Assembly: GCA_018343915.1 (NCBI GenBank)
Contig: JABRWF010000006.1
Location: 4,092,001-4,156,000 of the forward strand
DNA from: Agroathelia rolfsii
Taxonomy: Eukaryota; Basidiomycota; Agaricomycetes; Amylocorticiales; Amylocorticiaceae
Length of the DNA stretch: 64,000 nucleotides
Reading direction: 5' to 3'
The notes beneath the pieces were generated by a model, which worked only from the letters and a program-made list of their open reading frames with translations, did no database searches and was not told the DNA's origin. This document shows, piece after piece, positions 24,047-34,357 of the stretch. Position numbers and translations under genes: made by a program. Numbering within the stretch: position 1 is the stretch's first letter; each line of letters begins with the position of its first letter.

Positions 24047-25091
24047 TAATGAAAGGGTTATGATATAGAATGTAATATACGTATGCACTACTGTAAACCT
24101 TGTTTAAACCAAACACTTGTTGGAGAAAAGTGCAGGGTTGGTTATCTTGTTAGATAGGCTTGGATCTACAAGAAATTGAAAGCAATTAGTTTACTTCTAT
24201 ATCTTTAATATAAGACTTAGCCGGTGTTCCTTTGAGACTACCTACTTGTTTTCCCTTTAGGAAGGCTTGTTGTCTTATAGTAGACTTAGTAAGTCTGTTA
24301 GTGAAGTTAGTACTATGAGCTAGTCCTTAAACTATTTAACTCACTTATTTTTGTTGAAATTAACTTGTCATTTCCAGCTAAATTTGCTGGTGCTTATATA
24401 ATACAAAATATTCTAATTTCTACAAGATTAGTAAGCCAATCCTGTGCTTATCTAATCTGCTTAGTAAGGAAAATTGCTTAAAAATCAGCTTATAAATCAG
24501 CTTAGTAATATTCCTATTTGCTGAATAATATGCTTGGTAAGCAATCTGTGTGCTTAGTCAGTAATTTGTATAGTATTAGTAAGTGAAAGTATCCATTTAT
24601 CTCAATATCCTGTTATTAGATCTGTATTAGTAATATTTTATAAACATTACTAAGTAATATTTTATAAACATTACTAAGTAATATTTTATAAACATTACTA
24701 ATATTATGAATTTGCTTAGTAAATATTTTGGTAATTTATAAGCAAGGATCTAGGGCGTGAAAAATTAATTAGTAATATTCACAATGATTATTGAGAAATG
24801 AATATTTAAATGGAATTGTTTAATATTTATGAAAAAGATATTCATAAATGATAAAGTCAAGTAACTTCAGATATGATAATCTTATCTCTGATAAGATTAG
24901 ATATAATGAAATATTGAAAATATTAAATAAAAGAATATATACATGTAAAGAATTGTTAATATCTCAACAATGAACAGTTGTAAAATCATGAAATAAATAA
25001 TCATGTATGACATGATGTTAGATGATTATTTGAAGTATTCATTGGAATTATTGGAAAGATATGAAGCCTGTAAATATTCAATCTTTCAACA
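24047..25091 (-). mobile_element. Probable solo LTR, family D
   Basis: About 1,045 very AT-rich bases interrupt a family-B LTR. The ends are TAATGAAAG and CTTTCAACA (TGTTGAAAG...CTTTCATTA on the minus strand), flanked by GTCTA and GTCCA, an imperfect 5-bp duplication. Boundaries are tentative. Confidence 0.5.
24631..24700. repeat. Three tandem copies of a 24-bp AT-rich unit
   Basis: The unit TAATATTTTATAAACATTAC plus TAAG is repeated head to tail three times, the last copy lacking two bases. Confidence 0.9.
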
Positions 25092-25215
25092 GTCCATCCT
25101 TGCATCCTAGGCCTTGGGAGTTGTAAAATAGCCATTACAGGCTACCCCATACCTTACAGGGGTTGATGTAGGCTCTGGTTGAGTTTTGGTAATAAGAGTC
25201 AGGTGTGCTCTTGAT

Positions 25216-25819
25216 AGTAGTCTTAAAGGGACACTGGCTACAGTCTTATCTTTAGTATAGTAAAGTTACTAATTGCTTCCTACCTAGGAAACCTTGCCTA
25301 ATCCTAGGAATAAAGTCAAGTCTACACTTTTCTTACAAGTAAGTGTTTGCTTCATAATAGGTAGCTTGTGAGCTAGCATAAAGCCACACTATACAACCTA
25401 AGAACTATAAAAGTTCAAGACCAGCATATCAAACAATAGAGACTGTACAGAATAAAGGGGAGTGTTGCAACTATATAGAATACCCTAGCAGCTATGCTAA
25501 AGACATGACAAGGGAAATTGGGGTGGAGCTCTAATATTCAGTAGGAGACTAAAATATAGTATATATACAAGGTAGTAATATATTTTAATAACAACAGTTT
25601 TTATACCTGAACCACCACCACTATATCGCACCCACACACATACTTAAGCCTCACTGCTTACCAACCTTATCCATGTAAGTCTAATATATATATTAGCAAT
25701 AGTATATATAGTGTGTAGTACATAAGTATAAGTACAGTAGTGGTAGTACACTACATAATATAGTGTATAGTGTAGTGGTGGCCAGATACATGCACTGCCA
25801 GTCTTAGGACTAGCACTAT
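25216..25819. other. Unassigned AT-rich stretch
   Basis: No gene seen. From about 25460 (TGTTGCAACTATATAGAA) to 25680 (TATCCATGTAAG) it resembles a further LTR, but no target duplication was found. Confidence 0.35.
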
Positions 25820-26818
25820 TCATCAGAAGAACAAAGAAAGCTCAGGTTATCCTGCCAGAAGTTCTAGCCATTCTGTTATTGCCATGAGTCTGGTTGTTAA
25901 TGCACTGTGTTTCTTTGTGGAAATTGATATAAATGTTGTCATGAATAGCATAGAATGGGTGATCACAAATGTATTCCTGAACTTCTTTTTTTGAAGAATT
26001 GCTTAGGCAGGATATTATGTTCTATGCAGGAGATCAACAACCCTCGTTGGTGTTGATTGAGACTTGAGAAACATAGCAAGGAATTGCTGGATTTTATTCG
26101 ACTTCTGGTTTCGTTGATAGGCTAGCTGGCTAGCAAGGATGGCCGTAAACTAGAAGTAAACCATGAGATATGTAGCAGAGAGCATCAAAATAGGAATCAA
26201 GCACATGAGTATGGAGTTCAGTTTTTTTCTCTGGCTCTTTGGGCGGCTAAGCCTGGCAAGTGCAGACATAAGATTTGGCGCATCTTTCTCCGCGTTTTTA
26301 TGGAGTGCAGCAAGGTCAAAGGAGCGTATGTTTTCAACAGAGATGTCTTCAGACATTGAAGCAAGATGCTGAGATAGCATTCCTAGTTCTTGTGTCATGA
26401 TGTTGACTGAAAGATCAAGGGCTCATTGGCGAATGGCAGTTTGGCAGGCCTTGATTCTTCTGCGGCTTTTCGACCTCTTCAGAGACTAAGGCGGTTTGTA
26501 TAGTAGCTGGAGGAGGGTAGGGAGACAATAATCGGTAAGGAGCTCTCTTCGCGTCGAGATATCTTCATCGTTAAGCATACAATCTACGGCCGGGTTGCCA
26601 CCAAGCAGATTGTGCAGAAAGTCAAAGATAGACAACCGCTCTTGATGAAGGGTCTGGAGGACAGCAGATACTTGCTTGTATGTCTGACGCCCAGTGCCGT
26701 TGTCGGTACTTTGACCATACACAATACTCATAGGAGATGAGCATCGCAATGTTGTAAAGGATGGTATATCAGGCGTTTGAGATGCATCTCGGTCATGATG
26801 AGAAATATGTGGATCCAT
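25820..26818 (-). pseudogene. Degenerate DDE-type transposase, probably DUF6589-like
   Basis: Read inwards from the right end of the 24-kb element. The N-terminal part (26818-26486) has LSIFDFLHNLLGGNPAVDC, followed by 26398-26150 with ELGMLSQHLASMSEDI and KDAPNLMSALARL. Past an in-frame TAG come QLAYQRNQKSNKIQQFLAMF and VVDLLHR, then DNIYINFHKETQCINNQ. This order (helical N-terminus, a QR-Q-S-N-IQ segment, then an acidic D-N-I block) resembles the transposase-like proteins with DUF6589 found in many copies in Agaricomycetes. That resemblance is from memory of the family and not from a search. Several stops, and loss of everything past about 25820, make it inactive. It begins about 190 bp inside the right terminal repeat. 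Confidence 0.55.
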
Positions 26819-26887
26819 TTTTTATTTGATTGAACTACAACAAAGGGTCAAATGTTGAGCCCAGAGGCAAGTGGTCGAAGTGGTGGA

Positions 26888-27011
26888 TGCCAAGTCCCGC
26901 GTGGCACTATATGAAGGCGGCTCCTCCATAGGCCAAATTCTTCAAGCCCTTTTCGCGAACGCGCGAGGTTTCGTGCGTGTTCGCGAAAACGGGCTTGAGA
27001 TTCTCAGGCTA
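26888..27011 (-). repeat. Right terminal inverted repeat with long hairpin
   Basis: This is the reverse-complement partner of 2771-2919. It holds a striking hairpin: CAAGCCCTTTTCGCGAAC (26943-26960) pairs with GTTCGCGAAAACGGGCTTG (26979-26997), with one bulged base. The tip GATTCTCAGGCTA ends at 27011. Confidence 0.8.
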
Positions 27012-27020
27012 GTTTACTAG
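27012..27020. repeat. Right target-site duplication, GTTTACTAG
   Basis: Identical to 2762-2770; directly abuts the right end of the 24-kb element. Confidence 0.8.
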
Positions 27021-27441
27021 TAAGCTGAGCCATTTAGAATATTGTGGTGGCGAAAACAAGCCCAAAATTCCTCTACACTCCATAATCGTCATTATGTTAC
27101 GAGTGCTAATGGGTGCTCCTAATCAAAGACTTGACAAATCACTCAGATGCTTCTCTCTCACCGCAATATTCATTCTGATGACAAAGAACCGGTTTACGCA
27201 ATGTCCGTCTGTCGCGGTCTTCTATATGCGAGAGACCATCAAGATACCACATGATGATGATGATGATATTTGTTAAGCAGCAAAGTAGACGACCAACCTT
27301 CTCTCACTGGCACTCTTCACGAATCGTGTGCCAACCTACATTCTTGACGGTGAACGCCCTGACCATGCGTCAACTCACTAATCGCCGTGTAGAGGAAACT
27401 GAGCAATTGATGTACTATACAGATCAACCCAGACACACCCA
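27021..27441. other. Region upstream of O-methyltransferase 2
   Basis: No gene seen. A short ATGATGATGATGATG run lies near 27253. It presumably contains the promoter of the downstream gene, but no clear TATA element was identified. Confidence 0.4.
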
Positions 27442-29423
27442 ATGCTCGGGCTTTCCGCTGGTGCACACCACGTTGAGCTACTGCTCAATGCTATCAACAA
27501 GGCAGCTAAGAATGCCCTTTCAGAATACCAAAAAACAGGAGAAGACGTTCCGTTGCTGACCTCAACGCAAATTCATCCTCTTGATGGTGCTGCAGATACG
27601 ATCGCCCTCAAGAAGGCCGTTCGCATACTCGAGGGTGCTTGCGGACAGTTGTGTGCCATGCTAGCGCCGCCAGCACATACAATTATTAATGTGAATCATT
27701 CCGTTAGCGCGTACAAAATTGTCGATTATCTCACTCACCTAAATTACACAGCGTACACAAACTGCAGACAGAGAATGCTATGACGTCGTGCTCGAGAAGA
27801 AGATACCAGACGTGTTGATCCAATATCCCAAGGGCCTTCCTGTCGCTGATCTAGCCGCAAAGGTCAACTTGGACAAGGGAAAACTTTCCCGTATTCTTCG
27901 CTTGTTAGCTACTGAGCACTGTTTCCAGGAAGGTAGGTAGAAGGTGTCAGTCTCTGAATTAGTGCTTTGTCTGAAATAAAACCTACCAACGCCAGTCTCC
28001 CCCAACGTCTTCGCCAACAACCGTCTCTCCGTGACGCTCTTGAGCACTAACAGCGTATCCAGCCTGACGCGTGTTTACACAGACAAACACGGCACAGCGA
28101 TGCAATATCTGCTGAAGAATCTGACCCATCCCGACTACGGTTATTCCTATGAACCTACAAAAGCTCCATTTCTTCAGGCAGTTGGGAGCGATGGTAAAGA
28201 AACATTTTTCGACTGGTTAGGTCGGCATGTAAGCACTCAGGAAACTTCATTATGCATAATGATCTGGGGTTTCTCATAAATTGTTTTTCACCCTAATTAG
28301 CCCGAAGAAAGACAGGTTCATACCTTTTCTGCATGGCTATTGAAATTTCGAACTAAGAAATGGAATAGGTCTTTCATAATGCTATGCCAGGACTTGGAAA
28401 TGTTCAGGGATCGCTATCGGCGCTGCATTGTATCCAGTTTTTCATACTCTTCGGCCCTCAAAAGTGCTTACAAGCAACTGAATAGATTATCCCTGGGATA
28501 AGGTCAAGTCCGTTTGCGACGTCGGCTCAGGGTTGGGGTCATTTGCCATGCCGCTCGCAGAAAAATTCTCTCATCTTCAAATCACTCTATTTGATCTTCC
28601 GGAAGTTGTTAAAAAAGCTCAACAGGTATGTGTGTATGCGCCTTTAATTTGCCTCACCAAATATCAATCATTTTATAAATATTTAGTTCTGGAAAACGGA
28701 CTTCTCTGAGTTCACTCATGGTACTTCTACTTCGGATGATGACACCGGTCGTATCAGCTTCGTATCTGGAGATTTCTTCGTCAAATTACCCGAGACTTTA
28801 AAAGAAATGGATGTCTACTATGTATCAAATTTTAGGTTTTGAACCAAGAACTCTAGCGCTCACAAAACTCACACAGCTAAGAAATATTATTCACAATTGG
28901 CCTGATGCTCCTGCACTTAAAATCCTCACTAGTATGCGGCAGGCCATGGCGCCCCATAGCCGTGTGCTTATTCGTAAGTCGCCTGAATCATGCCCTCGGG
29001 TTTGATAATATATTGTTACTGACGTTGGGTAGATGATTATGCTCTTAATTTTGCTCTGCCCGTGTCTACTGCATCGAGCTCGCTGGGATTTGACACAGTA
29101 AGTCAGGATGATTCCATGCAAGTACCATATTAAAGAGGTGGCATCTCTTCACGAATATTTAGGCACCGGAGCCGTTGATGTTCAATTTCGGTATCGGCAA
29201 CCTTCGAGCCTACAATTCGGATATTACAATGCTCGGTGGGTACAACGCCAAGGAACGTACGATTGACGAGATTATAGAGCTTGGGTACGCCCTGTTATGT
29301 CCGAGAAACCAGTTTACTCGTGCTAACGTTCTGAATAGGGAGCAAGCTGGCTTAACATTCCTCCGGTTTTGGGACTTGGGCGAGACGTTCATGGCAGAAT
29401 TCGCAACGGCATCTGATCCTTGA
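27442..29423 (+). CDS. SAM-dependent O-methyltransferase, complete copy
   Basis: A complete class I O-methyltransferase gene interrupted by about nine short introns. The start at 27442 (MLGLSAGAHHVELLLNAI) gives a leader of the usual fungal type, followed by the winged-helix dimerisation domain (GLPVADLAAKV, GKLSRILRLLATEH, NVFANNRLS). The SAM-binding motif is VCDVGSGLGSF near 28520. The active-site block is IIHNWPDAPALKIL, whose histidine is the expected general base, and the C-terminus is FWDLGETFMAEF. The stop is at 29421-29423. Intron positions match those of the partial copy at 1-1624; one intron (about 28316-28371) separates PEERQ from VFHNAMPG. The substrate is unknown; such enzymes methylate phenolic or polyketide hydroxyls. 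It converges on MET2 with about 230 bp between stops. The position of the first intron is uncertain. Confidence 0.87.
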
Positions 29424-29651
29424 TAAGGAACCGTTAGCCCAAGGGCTCAATCAGTAATTTCCTTTAAATATGTAGGATTTTAGGGTTCTGAATATTGCAA
29501 TTACTTTCGTTATTGATAAGTCATAAACTTTTTCATCCCAATTATCATTCAACGTTCTATGGATATTAGACAAAGGTAACATAACCCTGAGTAGAGTCAG
29601 ATAGATGAAGAGATAGATAGGGGCAAAACCGTCGACTACCATTCAAGTTAT

Positions 29652-31315
29652 TCACCAGCGAGTAACATCTACTTCAGCCTCTCCAAACAGACTCTCCTTC
29701 TTGACTGCAAACTCATCTACATCGGTTTCGCCAACCTCCGCCTCGAGGGATCCTGTTTCTTCCCCCTGGTAAAACTGACCGCATTCCCTATGTAAGAAGG
29801 CCAAGATGTGCCTGTTGATGGCCTTGAACTCTAGCAGGAACCCGTCGTGGCCATCAGGCGAGGGCACGACAACAAGAGTAGCGTCAGGTATATGTTCCGC
29901 TAATAGCGCTTGCTCTGTCGTCGTAAACAACCCATCAGAGGCAATGCCAATGACCAGTGTACGTGGAGGTAAGCGGGCAAGGACAGTGGCGAGCGCTGCG
30001 TTATCATTCTCGTCGATTTTGTTGTCTGCTGGAGGTTCAGAGATGCGACCACGAGCTAGATCGTGCGAATCCATTTTGTATGTCAAGTGGATGTAACAGT
30101 TGGCATCAAACCGAGAGGTAAACTTGGCGCCTTGGTATCTCAAGTAACCCTGTGCTGAAAACGTGACGGGGCTTTGAGAAGAATCGGAAGATGACGAAGG
30201 TGCAGTGTTCTGAGCACCATTTCGAGAAGGCGGTTTGTTAGCTGTTTTCTGAGCAAGTGGTAACGCCTGTGGCTTCCTTCCAAATCGACTCTCGAAGCTG
30301 TCCCTACTACGGTAGGTTAATAGCGCCGTCATACGTGCAGCCGCCAAACCCTGCATCGGCTGTCTTGGCTTCTTATCAGAGTCTCCTTCATTATCCGTCG
30401 CCCAGATATATCGACCGCCGTCCCAAGTGGGATCACTAAAGATCGACTGGCGCTGGGCCTCCCCCCAGGATATGCACCATGCACTGTGACGAGCGGATGT
30501 TGCTAGAGGCACGATATGCTTGACATACCCCGGTGGAGAGCAGAGAGGCCACTCGAGAACGGCCATTCCTCCCATGCTTCCGCCTACTACGACTTGTACA
30601 GAGGTGACGCCGAGATGATCGAGGATAAGTTTATGGATTCTGAATGAAAGACAAGGATGAGCTCGTATGTTGTGATTTCATATCTCGAACATGCCTGACA
30701 TCATCCCGGACGGTCGTGGGTGGGAATTCGGGCCCGTAGAATTTGCCAGTGTCTGGATTGATTGTCACGGGGGAAGCGGAGCCATAAGGAGAGCCCATAA
30801 CATTAGCACAAAAGAGAAAAAACTTGGAAGGGTCGAAAGCTTTTCCCCGTCCTATCAGAGGGCCCCACCTAATTTCCAAAAGATCAATGAATAAACGGTC
30901 TTTCAGAAATGATTTAGAGGCATTTATGTGTTTGAACGAAAAGAAGAGCCAAGCATTTCCGGGTGCCCAAATTCATTAATCTTTCTTGGACCGATGAGCG
31001 CAATAACCGGTGACTGGTACAGGACACCGGCGCTATCACCTCAAAGATAGATAAGGAAGGCATGCCGGACATGTTTACTAACCAGTCTTCTACATCAGCA
31101 CTCCCAGTGAGAGCATGACAAATGATCAAGACGTTATCGCGTGTCTCGTTAAGGGTGCCCCAGGTTTTATATGCGATGGGTACATCACGTAGGGTGGTTC
31201 CAGATTCGAGAGTGAAAGATGGCACAATGTGCACTGACTGGTCGATCAGGGATGCGGCGTGAAACCCGCTTGCAGAGTTTTGAGCCGAGATGGTCATGAT
31301 AAAAGACAGTGGCAA
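29652..31315 (-). CDS. MET2: Homoserine O-acetyltransferase
   Basis: Transfers acetyl from acetyl-CoA to L-homoserine, the committed step towards methionine by direct sulfhydrylation. Three exons fit exactly: 31083-31315, 30695-30868 and 29652-30639, giving 1,395 bp or 464 residues. The first intron (30869-31082) is GT-AG; the second (30640-30694) uses a GC donor. The alpha/beta-hydrolase fold is clear: N-terminal [29 protein letters not shown], the nucleophile elbow [13 protein letters not shown], then [18 protein letters not shown]. The catalytic aspartate is in [14 protein letters not shown] and the histidine in [11 protein letters not shown] Ser-rich, low-complexity insertion lies between. 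It is divergent from NAA38 with about 150 bp between starts. A decayed second copy is at 1875-2140. Confidence 0.93.
30640..30694 (-). other. GC-AG intron in MET2
   Basis: The donor reads GTCAG/GCATGT and the acceptor TTCAG/AATC on the minus strand. Only this boundary joins DDV-R to [11 protein letters not shown] in frame; the GT alternatives examined lead straight into a stop. Confidence 0.7.
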
Positions 31316-31467
31316 CTGGCCATAAACCTATAGTAAGTTGATGGCGTAGTACTCAGCGTGGACTAAAAGAAGCAGTCAATTGCGCGATTATCCACTGTGC
31401 CTTTACTTCCGAAGGTGGCGGTGCATCACAGCCACAGACAGGCCCAGTCACATGACCTGCACCATGC

Positions 31468-31854
31468 ATGGTCGCCTCTCTCATGATGCACTCACCATCT
31501 CCCTCGGATGACAGTGGTGGCTTGTCTCCTGACCACCATTTCGACTCTCGATCTTTATCCAATACAGATGGAACTGATTCCCCAGAGGGTTTGAAGGCGC
31601 TGCTCCAACGCTTGCTGCGCATTAAAGTGCAAGACGGTCGCATATTCCTTGGCACGTTTGCTGGGACAGATCAACCTCTTAACTTGCTCCTCATCAACGC
31701 AGATGAGTTCCGCGACGACGATGAGTCCGGCATATATACCAGCAGATATGTCGGCCAAATTCTCATACCTTGGAGGTTGGTTGTCACTATCGAAGCACAG
31801 AGGCCACCTACCATGAATATAGTTAGTATAATGACAATCTTGCGCATTGCTTGA
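31468..31854 (+). CDS. NAA38: LSM-domain NatC auxiliary subunit (Naa38/Mak31-like)
   Basis: A single-exon gene of 128 residues. The Sm fold is evident: LKALLQRLLRIKVQDGRIFLG forms the first strands, FAGTDQPLNLLLINADEFR completes the Sm1 motif, and YVGQILIPWRLVVTIEA is the Sm2 motif. YVGQ-I-P is typical of the LSMD1/Naa38 subfamily, which together with Naa30 and Naa35 makes up the NatC N-terminal acetyltransferase on ribosomes. The N-terminal 40 residues are Ser/Asp-rich and probably disordered. The last 15 residues (PPTMNIVSIMTILRIA) are atypical and could reflect an unrecognised intron. It is divergent from MET2. Confidence 0.85.
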   Translation: MVASLMMHSPSPSDDSGGLSPDHHFDSRSLSNTDGTDSPEGLKALLQRLLRIKVQDGRIFLGTFAGTDQPLNLLLINADEFRDDDESGIYTSRYVGQILIPWRLVVTIEAQRPPTMNIVSIMTILRIA

Positions 31855-32337
31855 TCTAACGGATTCCATCTCGTGTAGATGTGATTTAATCTTTGTAGTT
31901 GGAAATAGTCCATGGCATTATGACTGCGCATATCTACTGCACTCAACCTAGCTCAGTGATCGCATAGGCCAGAAGATTGGCGTTGATTCCATTTATTAGT
32001 GCCATGCCCTCTTTTAGCAGCACGGAATTCTGTTATCACATAGATTGGCTTGTATTCGTATAATATCATCACTCACAAGTCTTTGCATGGAAGCATTGAC
32101 ATTGTAGTTTCTGTGCCAATCCCAATGAGTGGTTTCTGTACTTCATGTGGAGGGCCGTCTCTTTTATGCAAGGGTGGTCAATTGAGAAAAAGCAACGATG
32201 CTAGGAATGTACTACATGTAACAAGTACAATAATTTAATGTTGTCAAGTTAACAAATGAAAAAGTGGTCATTGTGTTTGAAACCCAGCCGGAAATGATTA
32301 GCAGCTGTGAATTATTGCTCTCTTTGCTCTCCTTCTC
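31855..32337. other. Intergenic region NAA38-TIM54
   Basis: No gene or repeat seen in about 480 bases. Confidence 0.5.
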
Positions 32338-33990
32338 ATGAGCACCGACACTTCCCCGCCATCGTCCTCGTCGCCGTCCGCCTCTGCTGCACCAGGGCCG
32401 TCGCCAGCCTCGTCTGCCACCGCTGCCACAGGTGCTGCTCAGTCCACTGTACCGCGTCCCAAGTCCGGGATTCATGCAGCACTCGAGTATACCGGCATCC
32501 CCGCTTCATGGCTAACGAAGCGGCCCAAGCTACCGTCGCGCAACTGGCTCATTTTCATCGCAGTTACCTCCTCACTCACGGGAGCCTATATTTACGACCG
32601 CCGCCAATGCAAGCTCATTCGTGAGGATTACCAGGCTCGGGTCCGACACCTGTCCGAAGAGCCACTAGACAGGTTCGCCCTGCCGCGCAAGGTGACGGTC
32701 TATGCTGCCAAGTGGCCTGGAGACGAGGACCATGAGCGGGGTATGAAGTACTTTCGCAAGTTCGTCAAGGTACGCATGTTTTTTTTCATTTTTTTCTGTA
32801 TTCTCACGCAAGATTTTTTTTACATGTATTCATAGCCTATACTTGTTGCCGCTGCGGTCGACTATGACATGAAAGTGGGCAAGCGCTCAGGAGACCTGGC
32901 GAAACATATTGCCGACCGAATCAAGGCCCAGCGCCGAGTGGAACTCGGGCTTGAGCCGCCTGTCGAGAACCCCATTCCCATGCCGCAATTGTACGTCTCC
33001 CCAGAGGAGAAGCGGCGGCGTGAACTCGAGGGTGGCATTATCATTGTAGGCAGGCAAACGTTCAAGGAGTTCATGGCTGGACTGAAGCGTGGATGGACGG
33101 ACACACCGCTAAAGGTGGATTCCGAGGAGGTACTCTCGAGGGAGCTTGAGGATGACGGACGCTTTGACGAGGTTGAGACGGAGGAGTCGGCGACCCCTGT
33201 GGACGATTTGGAAGGAGAGCCTATTCCGACCAAGACAAGGCTTGCACCGTCCAATATCTATTCCCCATTGCGCATTCAACCGACGACCACATCAGCCGCA
33301 CCAAAAAGCTCAACAACAGGAGCAACACAGACCGCAGCGGACATGGCGCCCGCTGCGACAATCCCGGAGATGGCACCACTGCTTCTTGTGCCATTCACGA
33401 ATTACATTGGGTTCACACAAATACCACTCATGCTCTGGGACTGGTTTAACCAGCGGCACCATGTCCGTGCCGGCGCGGAGGCTGCATATAGTCTCATCCA
33501 GGGCGCCTCGCGACCAATCACACTCCCCGCAGAATCTCCTTCCCCGGCTCCTCTGTCCACGGAGCCGGTCACTACCGACGCCGACGCCGGTCTCGATCCT
33601 GCTGCTGCGCTTGTGACGGGCACCGACCTGGATTTCGACCTGGACGCGGAGTCGTACTACAAGTCATCTCTGTCCAAGACCGAGTCCGAGATTGAGAGCG
33701 CCCGGACAACATACTATGGCGCCTTACCGGCTAAGCTAGAGACAGCACGAGCACTAGCACGGGGCACGCGCGAGGCAACGAACGAGGAACGTGAGAACCC
33801 GCCACCGACGGAAGTCGAGCTACGGTCGGAGCGTCTGAAGAAGGAGCTCCGTTGGCGCGCGACAGTCGATGGCTGGAAGCTCATACAGCCGATGACACCG
33901 GTGATGTGGGATGAGCGCATGCGTGGTGCGTTGCGTGTGTTTGTTCCCCAAGATGAGCCAGAAGGCGAGGGGGAGAAACGACAGGACTAA
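32338..33990 (+). CDS. TIM54: Mitochondrial inner-membrane translocase subunit Tim54
   Basis: Subunit of the TIM22 carrier translocase, which inserts multi-pass proteins into the mitochondrial inner membrane. Two exons (32338-32769 and 32836-33990) joined in phase 0 give 528 residues. After a Ser/Pro/Ala-rich leader comes the Tim54 signature GIHAALEYTGIPASWLTKRP-KLPSRNWLIF. The transmembrane segment WLIFIAVTSSLTGAYIY is at roughly residues 77-93. Typical blocks follow: LPRKVTVYAAKWPGD, PILVAAAVDYDMKVGKRSGD and the C-terminal TVDGWKLIQPMTPVMWDERM. A long Ala/Pro/Thr/Asp-rich insertion in the middle is variable in the family. The downstream hydrolase gene has the same orientation. Confidence 0.93.
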
Positions 33991-34357
33991 CTCGATCTTA
34001 CTTGATGATGACACACACTACTCTTATAATATCTGTTACACGTAGATTTCTGTGGCTTAATGTGATGAATGCTATAGAGTTTCATGGTCTTAACTGGCTT
34101 GCACAATGAAAGAAGCCAGTGATGATCAATGGCAAAATGAGACTAGGACACGAAAGGGAATGATTACAAGAGAAGGAGGAGAAAGAAGATGGGCAGATGG
34201 TAGCCTTCGCCGCCTGGTGCTCGACTGCCGACGGTGCTGCACTTGTTATTTGGGACATATATATCATATGCCCGCTCGCCATTGCTCCTGTCTGTCTTCA
34301 TTCCCCCCGTCAGTAAAATATTCCCCCTTGAAATAATTTCCTTTAATATTCTGTACC
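33991..34357. other. Intergenic region TIM54-hydrolase
   Basis: No gene seen. An AT-rich ATATATATCATATG patch lies about 100 bp before the hydrolase start. Confidence 0.4.

Larger units (their letters stand above)
20923..25215 (+). repeat. Nested pile of family-B LTRs
   Basis: Several partial copies of the family-B LTR lie nose to tail. Starts TGTTACAAGTCA and TGTTATAAG are at 20923 and 21952. Ends of the CTCTTGACA type are at about 22913, 23764 (CTCTTAACA) and 25215. After two of these ends the sequence resumes in the middle of another copy, as expected from insertion or recombination between copies. Families C and D are inserted within the pile. The region also repeats short phrases such as CTTTGTATCTAA and TAGGAGGTTGTAAG. 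No gene is present. Confidence 0.7.
2771..27011. mobile_element. 24.2-kb composite TIR element with helicase and transposase remnants
   Basis: The element is defined by terminal inverted repeats (2771-2919 and 26888-27011) and a 9-bp direct repeat on its flanks. Both ends share AGCCTGAGAATCTCAAGCC at the extreme tip, and further inside GAATTTGGCCTATGGAGG followed by GGGACTTGGCA. Two genes begin close to the ends and point inwards: a RecQ-like helicase (from 3098, plus strand) and a DDE-type transposase (from 26818, minus strand). Both are broken. Much of the length is later insertion: a copia element (3651-7517), a gypsy element (13319-19688) and numerous solo LTRs, so the original element was far shorter. 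It separates the two O-methyltransferase/MET2 copies. A 9-bp duplication resembles Mutator-type transposition, but the transposase remnant looks more like the DUF6589 group; the superfamily is left open. Confidence 0.75.

Noticed and set aside
24631..24700. A CRISPR-like array
   Set aside because: The 24-bp units are directly adjacent with no spacers, in an AT-rich LTR of a eukaryotic genome.
2771..27011. A Starship-type giant element
   Set aside because: No tyrosine-recombinase captain gene at the 5' end was seen, inverted terminal repeats with a 9-bp duplication are present, and most of the length comes from nested LTR insertions rather than cargo genes.
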